Assembly (NCBI GenBank): GCA_964466745.1
Contig: CAYXOX010000066.1
Span: forward strand, 1 to 14,874
Direction: 5' to 3'
DNA from: CAYXOX01 sp964466745
Lineage (GTDB): Bacteria > Pseudomonadota > Alphaproteobacteria > Rhodobacterales > Rhodobacteraceae
Length of the DNA: 14,874 bases
In this document: positions 1 through 5,991 of the stretch, piece by piece
Layout of the letters: each line of letters starts with the position of its first letter
Numbering within the stretch: position 1 is the first letter of the stretch
The notes under the pieces: model-generated
The model's input: the letters and a program-made list of their open reading frames with translations, nothing else
Told to the model about the DNA's origin: nothing
Databases searched by the model: none
Translations under genes and position numbers: made by a program

Positions 1-890
1 GCAACCAGGACGACGGCGACGACGAGGAATGCAACGGCGGCGATCCGATGTTCTCACCGACCCAGCGGATCTGGGGATACGAAACGGCCGACGGCTCCTT
101 CGCGCAGTTCACCCGCGTACAGGCCCAGCAGCTCATGCCGCGCCCGAAGCACCTGACATGGGAGGAGGCCGCCTGCTACACGCTGACGCTCGCCACCGCC
201 NNNNNNNNNNACGAACCCCATGACCTGAAGCCCGGGCAGAATGTTCTGGTCTGGGGCGCCTCTGGCGGGCTCGGCTCCTACGCCATCCAGCTCATCAACA
301 CCGCCGGCGCCAACGCGATCGGCGTGATCTCTGACGAAGACAAGCGCGAGTTCGTCATGGGGCTCGGGGCGAAGGGCGTGATCAACCGGCGGGATTTCAA
401 GTGCTGGGGGCAGATGCCGATCGTCAATTCGCCCGAGTACAAGGAATGGTTCGCCGAGGTCCGCAAGTTCGGCAAGGCGATCTGGGAAATCACCGGCAAG
501 GGCGTGAACGTCGACATGGTGTTCGAGCACCCCGGGGAGGCAACCTTTCCCGTGTCCACCTTCGTGTGCAAGCGCGGAGGCATGGTGGTGATCTGCGCCG
601 GAACGACCGGCTTCAACTGCACCTTCGACGTGCGCCACATGTGGAGCCATCAGAAGCGCCTGCAGGGCAGCCATTTTGCCCATCTCAAGCAGGCGGCATC
701 CGCGAACCGGCTGATGCTCGACCGCCGGCTCGATCCGTGCATGTCGGAGGTCTTTCCGTGGCAGGAGATCCCGTCTGCGCACATGAAGATGCGCCGAAAC
801 GAGCACCGGCCGGGCAACATGGCGGTGCTGGTGCAGGCACCGCGCACCGGATTGCGCACGTTCGAGGATGCGCTCGACGCGCGCGAATGA
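1..890 (+). CDS. ccr: Crotonyl-CoA carboxylase/reductase, 3' part (5' end outside window)
   Basis: This enzyme carries out NADPH-dependent reductive carboxylation of crotonyl-CoA to ethylmalonyl-CoA, the signature step of the ethylmalonyl-CoA pathway for acetyl-CoA assimilation; it is cytosolic and belongs to the zinc-free MDR superfamily. The reading frame is open from the first base (first complete codon at 3) to TGA at 888-890, so the start lies upstream and the methionine at 48 is internal. Visible hallmarks are the acidic CNQDDGDDEEC-type segment, the Rossmann motif WGASGGLGSYAIQ (about 253-291), the FEHPGEATFPVS stretch and the C-terminal GNMAVLVQAPRTGLRTFED. The family resemblance to Rhodobacter Ccr is very strong from memory. 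Ten Ns at 201-210 interrupt the coding sequence but keep the frame. I infer the organism can grow on C2 compounds or has a polyhydroxybutyrate-linked carbon cycle. Confidence 0.95.
   Translation, partial: NQDDGDDEECNGGDPMFSPTQRIWGYETADGSFAQFTRVQAQQLMPRPKHLTWEEAACYTLTLATAXXXXEPHDLKPGQNVLVWGASGGLGSYAIQLINTAGANAIGVISDEDKREFVMGLGAKGVINRRDFKCWGQMPIVNSPEYKEWFAEVRKFGKAIWEITGKGVNVDMVFEHPGEATFPVSTFVCKRGGMVVICAGTTGFNCTFDVRHMWSHQKRLQGSHFAHLKQAASANRLMLDRRLDPCMSEVFPWQEIPSAHMKMRRNEHRPGNMAVLVQAPRTGLRTFEDALDARE
201..210. other. Assembly gap of 10 Ns inside ccr
   Basis: Ten undetermined bases lie between codons for ATA and EPHDLKPG. In remembered Ccr proteins the text here is ATA-YRMLFGH-EPHD or KPHD, which would need 19 bases before the retained bases resume, so the gap is probably 9 bases too short and only appears in frame because the deficit is a multiple of three. 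The residues shown as X are therefore not evidence of a deletion. Confidence 0.85.
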
Positions 891-934
891 GGCTCTTTCG
901 TTTCCGTATCGGAGACAACGAATGCATGCCTGCG

Positions 935-951
935 CAACTGGAAATCAGTTG
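935..951. repeat. 17-bp dyad downstream of ccr
   Basis: The sequence CAACTG-GAAAT-CAGTTG has perfect 6-bp arms and a 5-bp centre and starts 45 bases after the ccr stop. It has the CTG...CAG orientation of lux boxes but the half-sites are 5 bp apart instead of about 10, so it is not a canonical lux box. It could be an operator for the downstream quorum-sensing genes or a mRNA 3' hairpin of ccr; there is no T tract behind it. Confidence 0.4.
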
Positions 952-971
952 GAAACGTCCCTTTACAGCTG

Positions 972-990
972 CCCCCCCATTTCGGGGGGG
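972..990. promoter_or_regulatory. C7/G7 perfect dyad (candidate ccr terminator or LuxR-type operator)
   Basis: Seven Cs (972-978), a 5-base centre ATTTC (979-983) and seven Gs (984-990) form a perfect inverted repeat about 80 bases after the ccr stop and about 85 bases before the small ORF. The stem is followed by the T-rich but interrupted TATGTATT, so a ccr transcription terminator is possible. Its 19-bp size and place just upstream of a weak -35-like TTGGTC (997-1002) equally fit a regulator-binding site for the luxR promoter. The sequence alone does not decide. Confidence 0.5.
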
Positions 991-1037
991 TATGTATTGG
1001 TCAGTAGTCGTGTTGCCCGGATACATGCTAGGGTTGA

Positions 1038-1065
1038 GTTAACCTTTCGTTAACCACTCGTTAAG
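1038..1065 (+). promoter_or_regulatory. Three tandem CtrA-type boxes (TTAA-N7-TTAA-N7-TTAA)
   Basis: TTAA occurs at 1039-1042, 1050-1053 and 1061-1064, each pair separated by exactly 7 bases, giving two overlapping full matches to the alphaproteobacterial CtrA site TTAA-N7-TTAA. Each TTAA is preceded by G, so the block is a degenerate 11-bp tandem repeat (GTTAACCTTTC, GTTAACCACTC, GTTAAGAGATT) with one copy per helical turn. The block ends 9 bases before the small ORF start at 1075. That position would suit repression of a promoter lying upstream (for example TTGGTC at 997-1002) or activation of a start site very near or inside the small ORF. The CtrA identity is inference from motif and lineage. 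Confidence 0.65.
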
Positions 1066-1074
1066 AGATTGAGA

Positions 1075-1293
1075 ATGGGACATGACTGGATACTGGACGT
1101 CCTCGCGGACCTGAAGGCCTACGCCCGGAAGAACGGGCTCCCGGCCCTCTCGCAGCAGCTCGACGATACGGTGTTGCTGGCGGCGAGCGAGATAGCGTCC
1201 TCCACGGGGAGGAGGCCGGCCCATCCGGCCACAGGCGATGGCGCAACGGCTCGACGCATTTCTCGCGATTCTGGAGCAGGCCGGCACGCTTGA
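1075..1293 (+). CDS. Small protein (72 aa) upstream of and overlapping luxR
   Basis: This ATG-started ORF begins MGHDWILDVLADLKAYARKN and is preceded by a modest AAGAG Shine-Dalgarno at 1063-1067. About nine in ten of its first 48 codons end in G or C, the bias of the real genes around it; the bias fades only where it overlaps luxR (1238-1293). Residues 3-42 look like two amphipathic helices (WILDVLADLKAYARKN and PALSQQLDDTVLLAASEIAS) joined by a Gly-Leu turn, with no signal peptide, Cys pair or membrane segment. The tail after residue 43 is low in predicted structure. I recall similar short proteins just before luxR genes in Rhodobacterales but cannot search. Its function is unknown. Co-transcription and translational coupling with luxR are likely; it might modulate LuxR or act only as a coupled leader. 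Confidence 0.65.
   Translation: MGHDWILDVLADLKAYARKNGLPALSQQLDDTVLLAASEIASSTGRRPAHPATGDGATARRISRDSGAGRHA
1206..1240 (+). promoter_or_regulatory. luxR translation start region: strong SD, 6-bp hairpin, then ATG
   Basis: A strong Shine-Dalgarno GGGGAGGAGG (1206-1215) lies more than 20 bases before the luxR ATG (1238), too far for normal initiation. Between them GGCCGG (1214-1219) and CCGGCC (1225-1230) form a perfect stem with a CCCAT loop. If folded, the stem removes 17 bases and brings GGAGG to about 7 bases from ATG. No alternative ATG, GTG or TTG exists in the luxR frame between the SD and 1238. The element lies inside the coding sequence of the small ORF, so ribosomes on that ORF would melt it. 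Confidence 0.5.
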
Positions 1294-1951
1294 CGATCTT
1301 CAGTCGGCTATCGTGCGGCTGCGCGATGCCTTCGCCATAGACCACCTCGTATATCACTGGGTTTCGCCGGACTCGGGCCAATACGGCTGCGGCACCTATG
1401 CGGAGGCCTGGGTGCGCCGATACATCGAGAGGGAATATCTGCGGGTCGATCCGGTGGTGGCCGGCTGCTACCGGTGTTTCCATCCGGTCGACTGGAGCGC
1501 GCTGGACTGGAGCGGCAAGGCGGCACGCGCCTTCCTGCGCGATGCCATATCCCACGGCGTCGGCAACCAGGGGTTGTCCGTTCCGATCCGCGGGCCCAAC
1601 GGACAGTTCGCCCTTTTCACCGCGAGTCATTCCTGCAGCTCCGAGGCGTGGCAGAGCTTCGTCGCCGAGCACCGCCGGATGCTCATCCTCGTCGCACATT
1701 ATTTCAACGACAAGGCGTTGAGTATCGCGAGCCACCGGGTTCCGGAGTTTCCCCGCGCCCTCTCCCCGCGGGAAATCGACGCCATGACCCTCCTCGCCAT
1801 CGGCTATAGCCGGGCACAGGTGGCGCAGACACTGGCCATCTCCGAGCACACGCTGCGTGCCTATATCGAAAGCGCCCGCGACAAGCTGGGCGCGTCGAAC
1901 ACGACCCACGCGGTCGCCCGTGCGCTCAGCCGGGGGCTCATCGTCGTCTAG
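1238..1951 (+). CDS. luxR: LuxR-family AHL-responsive transcriptional regulator
   Basis: This is a 237-residue cytoplasmic regulator that should bind an acyl-homoserine lactone through its N-terminal domain (about 15-165) and DNA through a C-terminal GerE/LuxR helix-turn-helix (about 173-237). The invariant ligand-pocket residues of true AHL receptors are present at W58, Y62, D71, P72, W86 and G112. The HTH has LSPREID with E179, G189 and the ISEHTLRAYIESARDKLGA recognition region. Length is typical for the family, so it looks functional. It starts inside the preceding small ORF (56-bp overlap, different frame) and is followed 291 bases later by the cognate synthase on the same strand. The upstream TTAA boxes and the unusual start region suggest transcriptional and translational control. 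The cognate signal cannot be read from the sequence; luxR is used here as a family symbol. Confidence 0.95.
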   Translation: MAQRLDAFLAILEQAGTLDDLQSAIVRLRDAFAIDHLVYHWVSPDSGQYGCGTYAEAWVRRYIEREYLRVDPVVAGCYRCFHPVDWSALDWSGKAARAFLRDAISHGVGNQGLSVPIRGPNGQFALFTASHSCSSEAWQSFVAEHRRMLILVAHYFNDKALSIASHRVPEFPRALSPREIDAMTLLAIGYSRAQVAQTLAISEHTLRAYIESARDKLGASNTTHAVARALSRGLIVV

Positions 1952-2242
1952 TCGCCTGTCGGCGCTGCCTCCGGTGCGGCGCGCGGAGGAGCTTCCTTTC
2001 GGTGAAGGTCGCTTCCGGGTCGGACGAGCAGAGAGCGAGGCGAAACCCGGGGCCGATGGACCCGCCTCCTGATGCAGTTGCTCTCAGAGGTCCCCTCGGC
2101 GCGCGATGGCGCTGCCGGAGCCGGACGGCCCGAGCGCCCTGCGCGCAGGTTAACGAAACCCTGCGGCGCCGGGCGCGCAGGCAGCCCGACATGAACCCGC
2201 CCCGGCGCATCCCTCCGCGACACGCGAAAGGAGGGACCAAGG
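1952..2242 (+). other. luxR-luxI intergenic region (291 bp)
   Basis: No convincing gene is seen here: the open frames lack the local codon bias and run into luxI out of frame. A short stem CCTCCG (1968-1973) / CGGAGG (1984-1989) after the luxR stop lacks a T run and is at best a weak terminator. A better dyad is at 2144-2165, and the luxI Shine-Dalgarno AAAGGAGGG is at 2227-2235. I found no canonical 20-bp lux box with CTG and CAG half-sites about 10 bp apart, so self-induction of luxI by LuxR is not evident by eye. Confidence 0.7.
2144..2165. promoter_or_regulatory. 22-bp dyad upstream of luxI containing a TTAAC half-site
   Basis: CGCAGG (2144-2149) pairs with CCTGCG (2160-2165), and the inner TT pairs with AA across one bulged C, giving an 8-pair stem around AACGA. 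The dyad contains GTTAAC (2149-2154), the same core as the boxes before the small ORF, but without a second TTAA at N7. It ends 77 bases before the luxI start. It may be an operator for LuxR or another regulator, or an RNA hairpin; its half-sites have CAGG...CCTG polarity, opposite to a classical lux box. Confidence 0.4.
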
Positions 2243-2884
2243 ATGCTGCGCTACCTGACCGCCGAAGAACTTGCCGGGCACCCGCGCCTTGCAGAAACCA
2301 TGTTCCGCGATCGTGCGGCCCAGTTCGGCGAAAGGCTGGGCTGGGACGTGCAGATCGGGCCCGAGGGGTTCGAGCGCGACCAGTACGATGCCCTGAACCC
2401 GCTTTACCTCTTGTGGGAGGCGCCCTGCGGCCGGCACGGCGGCTCGATGCGCTTTCTTCCGACCACCGGCCGCACGATGGTTGCCGAGCATTTCGCGCAT
2501 CTGCTCGAAGGCGCCGCGCCGCGAGATCCCGGGATCTGGGAGTGCACGCGCTTCTGCCTTGCTCCCGAAGCCCGGCCCCGGGTTGCCGCCGCGCTGATGC
2601 TGGGCGGCGGCGAGATCCTTGCCGGCTTCGGGCTGACGCGCTTCCTCGGCGTGTTCGACGGCCGGATGGAACGGGTATACCGCCGGATCGGCGCTGAGCC
2701 CGAGGTGCTCGGCGCATCGGGGAGCGGGCGGGAGCGGCTGGCCGTGGGCCTATGGGCGCTCACGCCGGCCTCCCGCGCCCGGGTGGCCTTGCGGGCGGGC
2801 CTGTCGCCCGAGCTTGTCCGGCACTGGTTCCGGCGCTCGGCCTGTGCACTGCCCGGCACGGCGGAGGTTTCCGCCGCAGCCTGA
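2243..2884 (+). CDS. luxI: Acyl-homoserine-lactone synthase (LuxI family)
   Basis: The product condenses S-adenosylmethionine with an acylated acyl carrier protein (or acyl-CoA) to make an N-acyl-homoserine lactone signal. The 213-residue protein has the conserved autoinducer-synthase residues in order: R24 and F28 in FRDRAAQF, W34, D46 and D49 in the RDQYDALNP segment, R70 in GSMRFLPT, and E100 and R103 in WECTRF. This is the complete set known from EsaI/LasI-type enzymes, so it should be active. The ATG at 2243 is fixed by AAAGGAGGG 7 bases upstream. It follows luxR on the same strand, the usual Rhodobacterales arrangement. The acyl chain length cannot be deduced. Codon usage matches the neighbours, with no sign of recent transfer. 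Confidence 0.96.
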   Translation: MLRYLTAEELAGHPRLAETMFRDRAAQFGERLGWDVQIGPEGFERDQYDALNPLYLLWEAPCGRHGGSMRFLPTTGRTMVAEHFAHLLEGAAPRDPGIWECTRFCLAPEARPRVAAALMLGGGEILAGFGLTRFLGVFDGRMERVYRRIGAEPEVLGASGSGRERLAVGLWALTPASRARVALRAGLSPELVRHWFRRSACALPGTAEVSAAA

Positions 2885-2939
2885 GGAGGCGCGCCGTCGC
2901 GCACTGGCCGGCGCCGCGGGCGGGGCCTATGCTCGCGCC

Positions 2940-4466
2940 ATGAACGCCGAGCTGACCCTTTCCTTAGACCAGTCCGAGACATGGACCGCCCTGGCCGGGC
3001 TGCTGGCCCGCCAGGGTGTGGACCTCGAAACGGCAACCGTCCTGCCCGCTCTGGCGGAGCACGAAAGCGTTGCCGCCGTGCTCGGCAAGGCCGGATCGGG
3101 CAAGACCCTGCTGCTCGCCCGCCTTACCGAGGCCCTCCGGGGTGCCGGCGTCGATCTCGTGAGCCCGGACTTCGAGGGCCGCCGCCGGAAAGACAGGCGC
3201 ACGCTGGCCATCCTTGCTCCCACCAACAAGGCGGCAAGCGTGCTGCGACAAAGGGGGGTGCCCGCAACAACGATTCACCGCATCCTCTACACGCCCGTCT
3301 ACGATCCGGAGTACGAGCGCATAGCCGAATGGCTCGCCGGCCAGGGCGAGCGCCCCACGGTGGAGGCCCTTGCACCCGAAGCGCTCGACCGTGCCCGCGC
3401 CTTCTTCGAAACCCATGGCTCCATTCCCGGCGCGCTGGCGGCAGCCGGGCTGCGCGGATCGGATTTCATCACCGGCTGGAAACGCCGCGAGAACCCCCTC
3501 GACATCGGCCTGGTGGACGAAGCCTCCATGCTCGACGAACGCCAATACGACGATCTTCGCGAGATCTTTCCCACGCTGATCCTGTTCGGCGACCCGGCGC
3601 AGCTCGCGCCCGTGAACGCACCCGGCGGCATGATCTTCGACAAGCTGCCCGAGAAACGCCGCTTCACCCTCACGCGCATCCACCGCCAGGAAGGCGACAG
3701 CCCGATCCTCGATCTCGCCCATGCCCTGGGTGACCCGGGGCTCGAGTTCGAGTCGTTCGAGGAGCGCGTCGCGGAAGCCGCCCGCTCCGACGGCCGCGTG
3801 ATCCTGGCCCGGCGCGTCGAGGCCGATCTGATGGCCCGTTCACCCGTCCTCGTCTGGCGGAACACCACCCGTATCCGCCTGATCGCGGCGTTCCGTGCCG
3901 CCCATGGCGCCCCGCCAGATGCGCTGCTGCCGGGAGAGCCGCTGGTGTGCGACGGGCTCGAGTTGCCGCTCAAGCACAGGAAGCGCAGGATCGATCTCGA
4001 GGCCCGCGGGCTCGTGAAGGGCGCCCAGGTCGTCTACCTCGGGCCCGGCAAGCGCCCGGGCTTTTCCCGCCTCCACGTGATCGGCGCGCCGGAGCCGCAG
4101 GTTTCGGCGGCATCGATCGTCCGGATCGAGCATCCGGGAGAGGAAGAGCCCTTCATCCCCTATGCCGCCAAGATGGGCGCGAGCTTCCTGCATGGCGCCG
4201 CCGTCACCATACACAAGGCACAGGGCTCGCAATGGCCCGCGGTGCAGGTCTTTGCGCCCGATCTCTTCGCCGCCGCCCGCGCTGGGCGCAGCGAGGCCGG
4301 AGTGCCTCTCTGGAAACGGCTCGCCTACGTGGCGATCACCCGCGCGCAGGACAGGCTGCACTGGGTCGTGCGGCCCTCGCTCGCGCGGCCCACCGCGCCG
4401 CTATCAACCGACGATCTCGCAGCACCGCCCGCCGCGCTTGCGCTGACCGGGGAGGAGACACCATGA
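2940..4466 (+). CDS. ATP-dependent DNA helicase, RecD/UvrD-like superfamily 1
   Basis: This 508-residue protein has the SF1B helicase motif order: Walker A GKAGSGKT (49-56); motif Ia with PTNKAASVLR (94-103) then TTIHRIL (110-116); Walker B DIGLVDEAS (188-196); motif III GDPAQLAPV (217-225); a motif IV-like TRIHRQ (245-250); and the UvrD_C_2 C-terminal motifs VTIHKAQGSQWP (422-433) and AYVAITRAQDRLHWV (462-476). It is a stand-alone helicase, shorter than RecD of RecBCD and with no nuclease domain; similar proteins are widespread in alphaproteobacteria, with a presumed but undefined role in DNA repair. The ATG at 2940 was chosen because an upstream in-frame extension to 2814 would run into luxI. 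Its stop overlaps the start of the next gene (ATGA at 4463-4466), indicating co-translation with the SDR. Confidence 0.93.
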   Translation: MNAELTLSLDQSETWTALAGLLARQGVDLETATVLPALAEHESVAAVLGKAGSGKTLLLARLTEALRGAGVDLVSPDFEGRRRKDRRTLAILAPTNKAASVLRQRGVPATTIHRILYTPVYDPEYERIAEWLAGQGERPTVEALAPEALDRARAFFETHGSIPGALAAAGLRGSDFITGWKRRENPLDIGLVDEASMLDERQYDDLREIFPTLILFGDPAQLAPVNAPGGMIFDKLPEKRRFTLTRIHRQEGDSPILDLAHALGDPGLEFESFEERVAEAARSDGRVILARRVEADLMARSPVLVWRNTTRIRLIAAFRAAHGAPPDALLPGEPLVCDGLELPLKHRKRRIDLEARGLVKGAQVVYLGPGKRPGFSRLHVIGAPEPQVSAASIVRIEHPGEEEPFIPYAAKMGASFLHGAAVTIHKAQGSQWPAVQVFAPDLFAAARAGRSEAGVPLWKRLAYVAITRAQDRLHWVVRPSLARPTAPLSTDDLAAPPAALALTGEETP

Positions 4467-5185
4467 AGAGCATCCTGATCACCGGCGCCAGCAGTGGTAT
4501 CGGCGCGGCAACCGGGCGACGGTTTCTCGAGGCAGGCTGGCGCGTGGGCCTGATGGCGCGCCGCGAGGCCGAACTGCGCGAGGTTGCCGCCGGTCATTCC
4601 GGCGCGCTCGTGCTTCCCGGTGACACGACCCGCGCGGAGGATCTTGAAGCGGCGGTGGCAGAACTCGCCGACGCCTCGGCCGGACGCCTCGACGCCGTCT
4701 TCGCGAATGCGGGCGCCTTCGGGCCCACCGGCCCCATCGACGAGATCGACCCGGCCGCGTGGCGCGCCCTGATCGACGTGAACGTGACCGGAGTGTTCCT
4801 GGCCGCACGGGCCGCCTTCGGCCAGATGCGCCGGCAGGATCCGCAGGGCGGGCGGATCATTCTCAACGGATCGCTTTCGGCCCACGCCCCCCGGGGCCCG
4901 GGCACCGCCGCCTACACCACGTCCAAACACGCGATAACCGGCCTCACACGCAGCCTCTCGATGGACGGAAGGCCCTATGACATCGCCTGCGGGCAGATAG
5001 ACATCGGTAATGCCGGCACGCCAATGGTAAACGAGGCCGCGGCCCGCGAGGGCAGCGACATGCCGGTGATGGACGTGGAGCATTGTGCCGACGCCGTGTT
5101 CCGGATGGCGGCGCTGCCCCTTTCGGCCAATATCCAGTTCATGACGATCATGGCCACGAAGATGCCCTTCGTCGGCCGGGGGTGA
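4463..5185 (+). CDS. Short-chain dehydrogenase/reductase (SDR), classical type
   Basis: This 240-residue cytosolic oxidoreductase has the classical SDR pattern: cofactor loop TGASSGIG (7-14), NAG (82-84), structural N108, and catalytic S137 with the Y151-TTS-K155 motif in AAYTTSKHAITG. Arg residues after beta-strand 2 (MARR, 31-34) suggest a preference for NADP(H). The substrate cannot be inferred. The ATG is preceded by GGGGAGGAG (4449-4457) and overlaps the helicase stop, so it is translationally coupled to an apparently unrelated protein. The C terminus matches a subgroup that ends MTIMATKMPFVGRG. Transcription converges with the minus-strand gene ending at 5224. Confidence 0.93.
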   Translation: MKSILITGASSGIGAATGRRFLEAGWRVGLMARREAELREVAAGHSGALVLPGDTTRAEDLEAAVAELADASAGRLDAVFANAGAFGPTGPIDEIDPAAWRALIDVNVTGVFLAARAAFGQMRRQDPQGGRIILNGSLSAHAPRGPGTAAYTTSKHAITGLTRSLSMDGRPYDIACGQIDIGNAGTPMVNEAAAREGSDMPVMDVEHCADAVFRMAALPLSANIQFMTIMATKMPFVGRG

Positions 5186-5213
5186 CCGCGACCGCCCCTG
5201 TCGGTGGGCGCGG
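5186..5213. terminator. GC-rich stem-loop between convergent genes
   Basis: CCGCG (5186-5190) pairs with CGCGG (5209-5213), and an alternative inner stem CGCCC (5193-5197) / GGGCG (5206-5210) is possible, in the 38-bp gap between convergent genes. The place suits a bidirectional terminator, but there is no T tract on either side. Confidence 0.3.
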
Positions 5214-5223
5214 CCCCTGCCCT

Positions 5224-5991
5224 TCAGCTGCGCAGCAGGCGGAACGCGGCGGCAGCGCTCCAGCCGGCGAAGATCGCGATGGCCAGCGACATCAGCCCGT
5301 AAAGCAAGGGCTGCGAGCGCGAGAGCGTATAGAGCCAACGCTCGAGGCCAACCTTGCGTACCGGGATCACCGTTTCATAACTCGAGATGACATCGCCACC
5401 CCGGGTGAGGAAGATCCGGGTCGTGTAGGGGCCCTCTGTCAGGTTGGCCGGCATGGCGATGGAGGTGCGGAAGAGCGTTTCCCTGTCGAGCGAGACGCTG
5501 CCTTCGCGCAGCTGGTAGAGCCCTTCGCGGTCGCGGATGCGGATCAGCGCGGCGGTGAAGGCATCCACATCAGCCGCGGTGGCCGTCGCGCCGACAGTCT
5601 GGATTGCCGAGGGGATCGAGATCCCGTGGCGGAGGTCTTCCACGGCCGAAACCGTATCCTGGAAAGCCGCCGACGTGGCCACCGCATAGAAACTCGGCGC
5701 GCTGTTCACATCGATCGATGCCGCGTTGACCCAGATCCCGAAGCGCCGCTCCTTGCGCCGCACCGTCACCGGCTCGGACGGCCCGGCCACCGTGATCGCA
5801 ACCTGCAAGGGGTCCGCCCAGGGCGGCACCGGGCGGTCGCGCTTGACCGCGCCGAAGATCAGGATCTCCGAACCCTCGAAAGTGGCCGTGATGGCGACCT
5901 CGTCCTGGCTGAGGCCTAGCACCACCTCCTCGGCCCAGAGGGCAGCGGCGCCGAAGCACATCGCAGCGGCGAGGATGGCGGCGCGGATCAT
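5224..5991 (-). CDS. TIGR02186 / Alph_Pro_TM family membrane-anchored protein
   Basis: This 255-residue protein is of unknown function and belongs to the alphaproteobacterial TIGR02186 (Alph_Pro_TM) family. An N-terminal signal peptide (1-20, ending AAALWA before EE) exports it; one C-terminal transmembrane helix (about 228-250) is followed by a short Arg-containing tail, so residues 21-225 should face the periplasm. That domain includes the family segments EILIFGAVKR, RRFGIWVN and FYAVATSAAF, and is predicted to be mainly beta-strand. Its ATG overlaps the stop of the TauE-type exporter gene (shared ATGA at 5988-5991). This tight pairing suggests a periplasmic partner or accessory of that exporter, but no experimental role is known to me. 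It ends facing the SDR gene. Confidence 0.88.
   Translation of the reverse strand: MIRAAILAAAMCFGAAALWAEEVVLGLSQDEVAITATFEGSEILIFGAVKRDRPVPPWADPLQVAITVAGPSEPVTVRRKERRFGIWVNAASIDVNSAPSFYAVATSAAFQDTVSAVEDLRHGISIPSAIQTVGATATAADVDAFTAALIRIRDREGLYQLREGSVSLDRETLFRTSIAMPANLTEGPYTTRIFLTRGGDVISSYETVIPVRKVGLERWLYTLSRSQPLLYGLMSLAIAIFAGWSAAAAFRLLRS

Noticed and set aside
54..806. 250-aa minus-strand ORF opposite ccr
   Set aside because: It is the antisense shadow of a strongly conserved gene in GC-rich DNA; its translation is low-complexity His/Arg/Gly-rich and matches no family.
2002..2697. 231-aa plus-strand ORF across the luxR-luxI gap
   Set aside because: Arg/Pro/Ala-rich, overlaps most of luxI in another frame, and lacks the codon bias and a start signal.
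3947..5185. Plus-strand ORF that joins an Arg-rich N-terminal part to the SDR
   Set aside because: The part before 4463 is an out-of-frame reading of the helicase gene; the SDR has its own Shine-Dalgarno and ATG at 4463.
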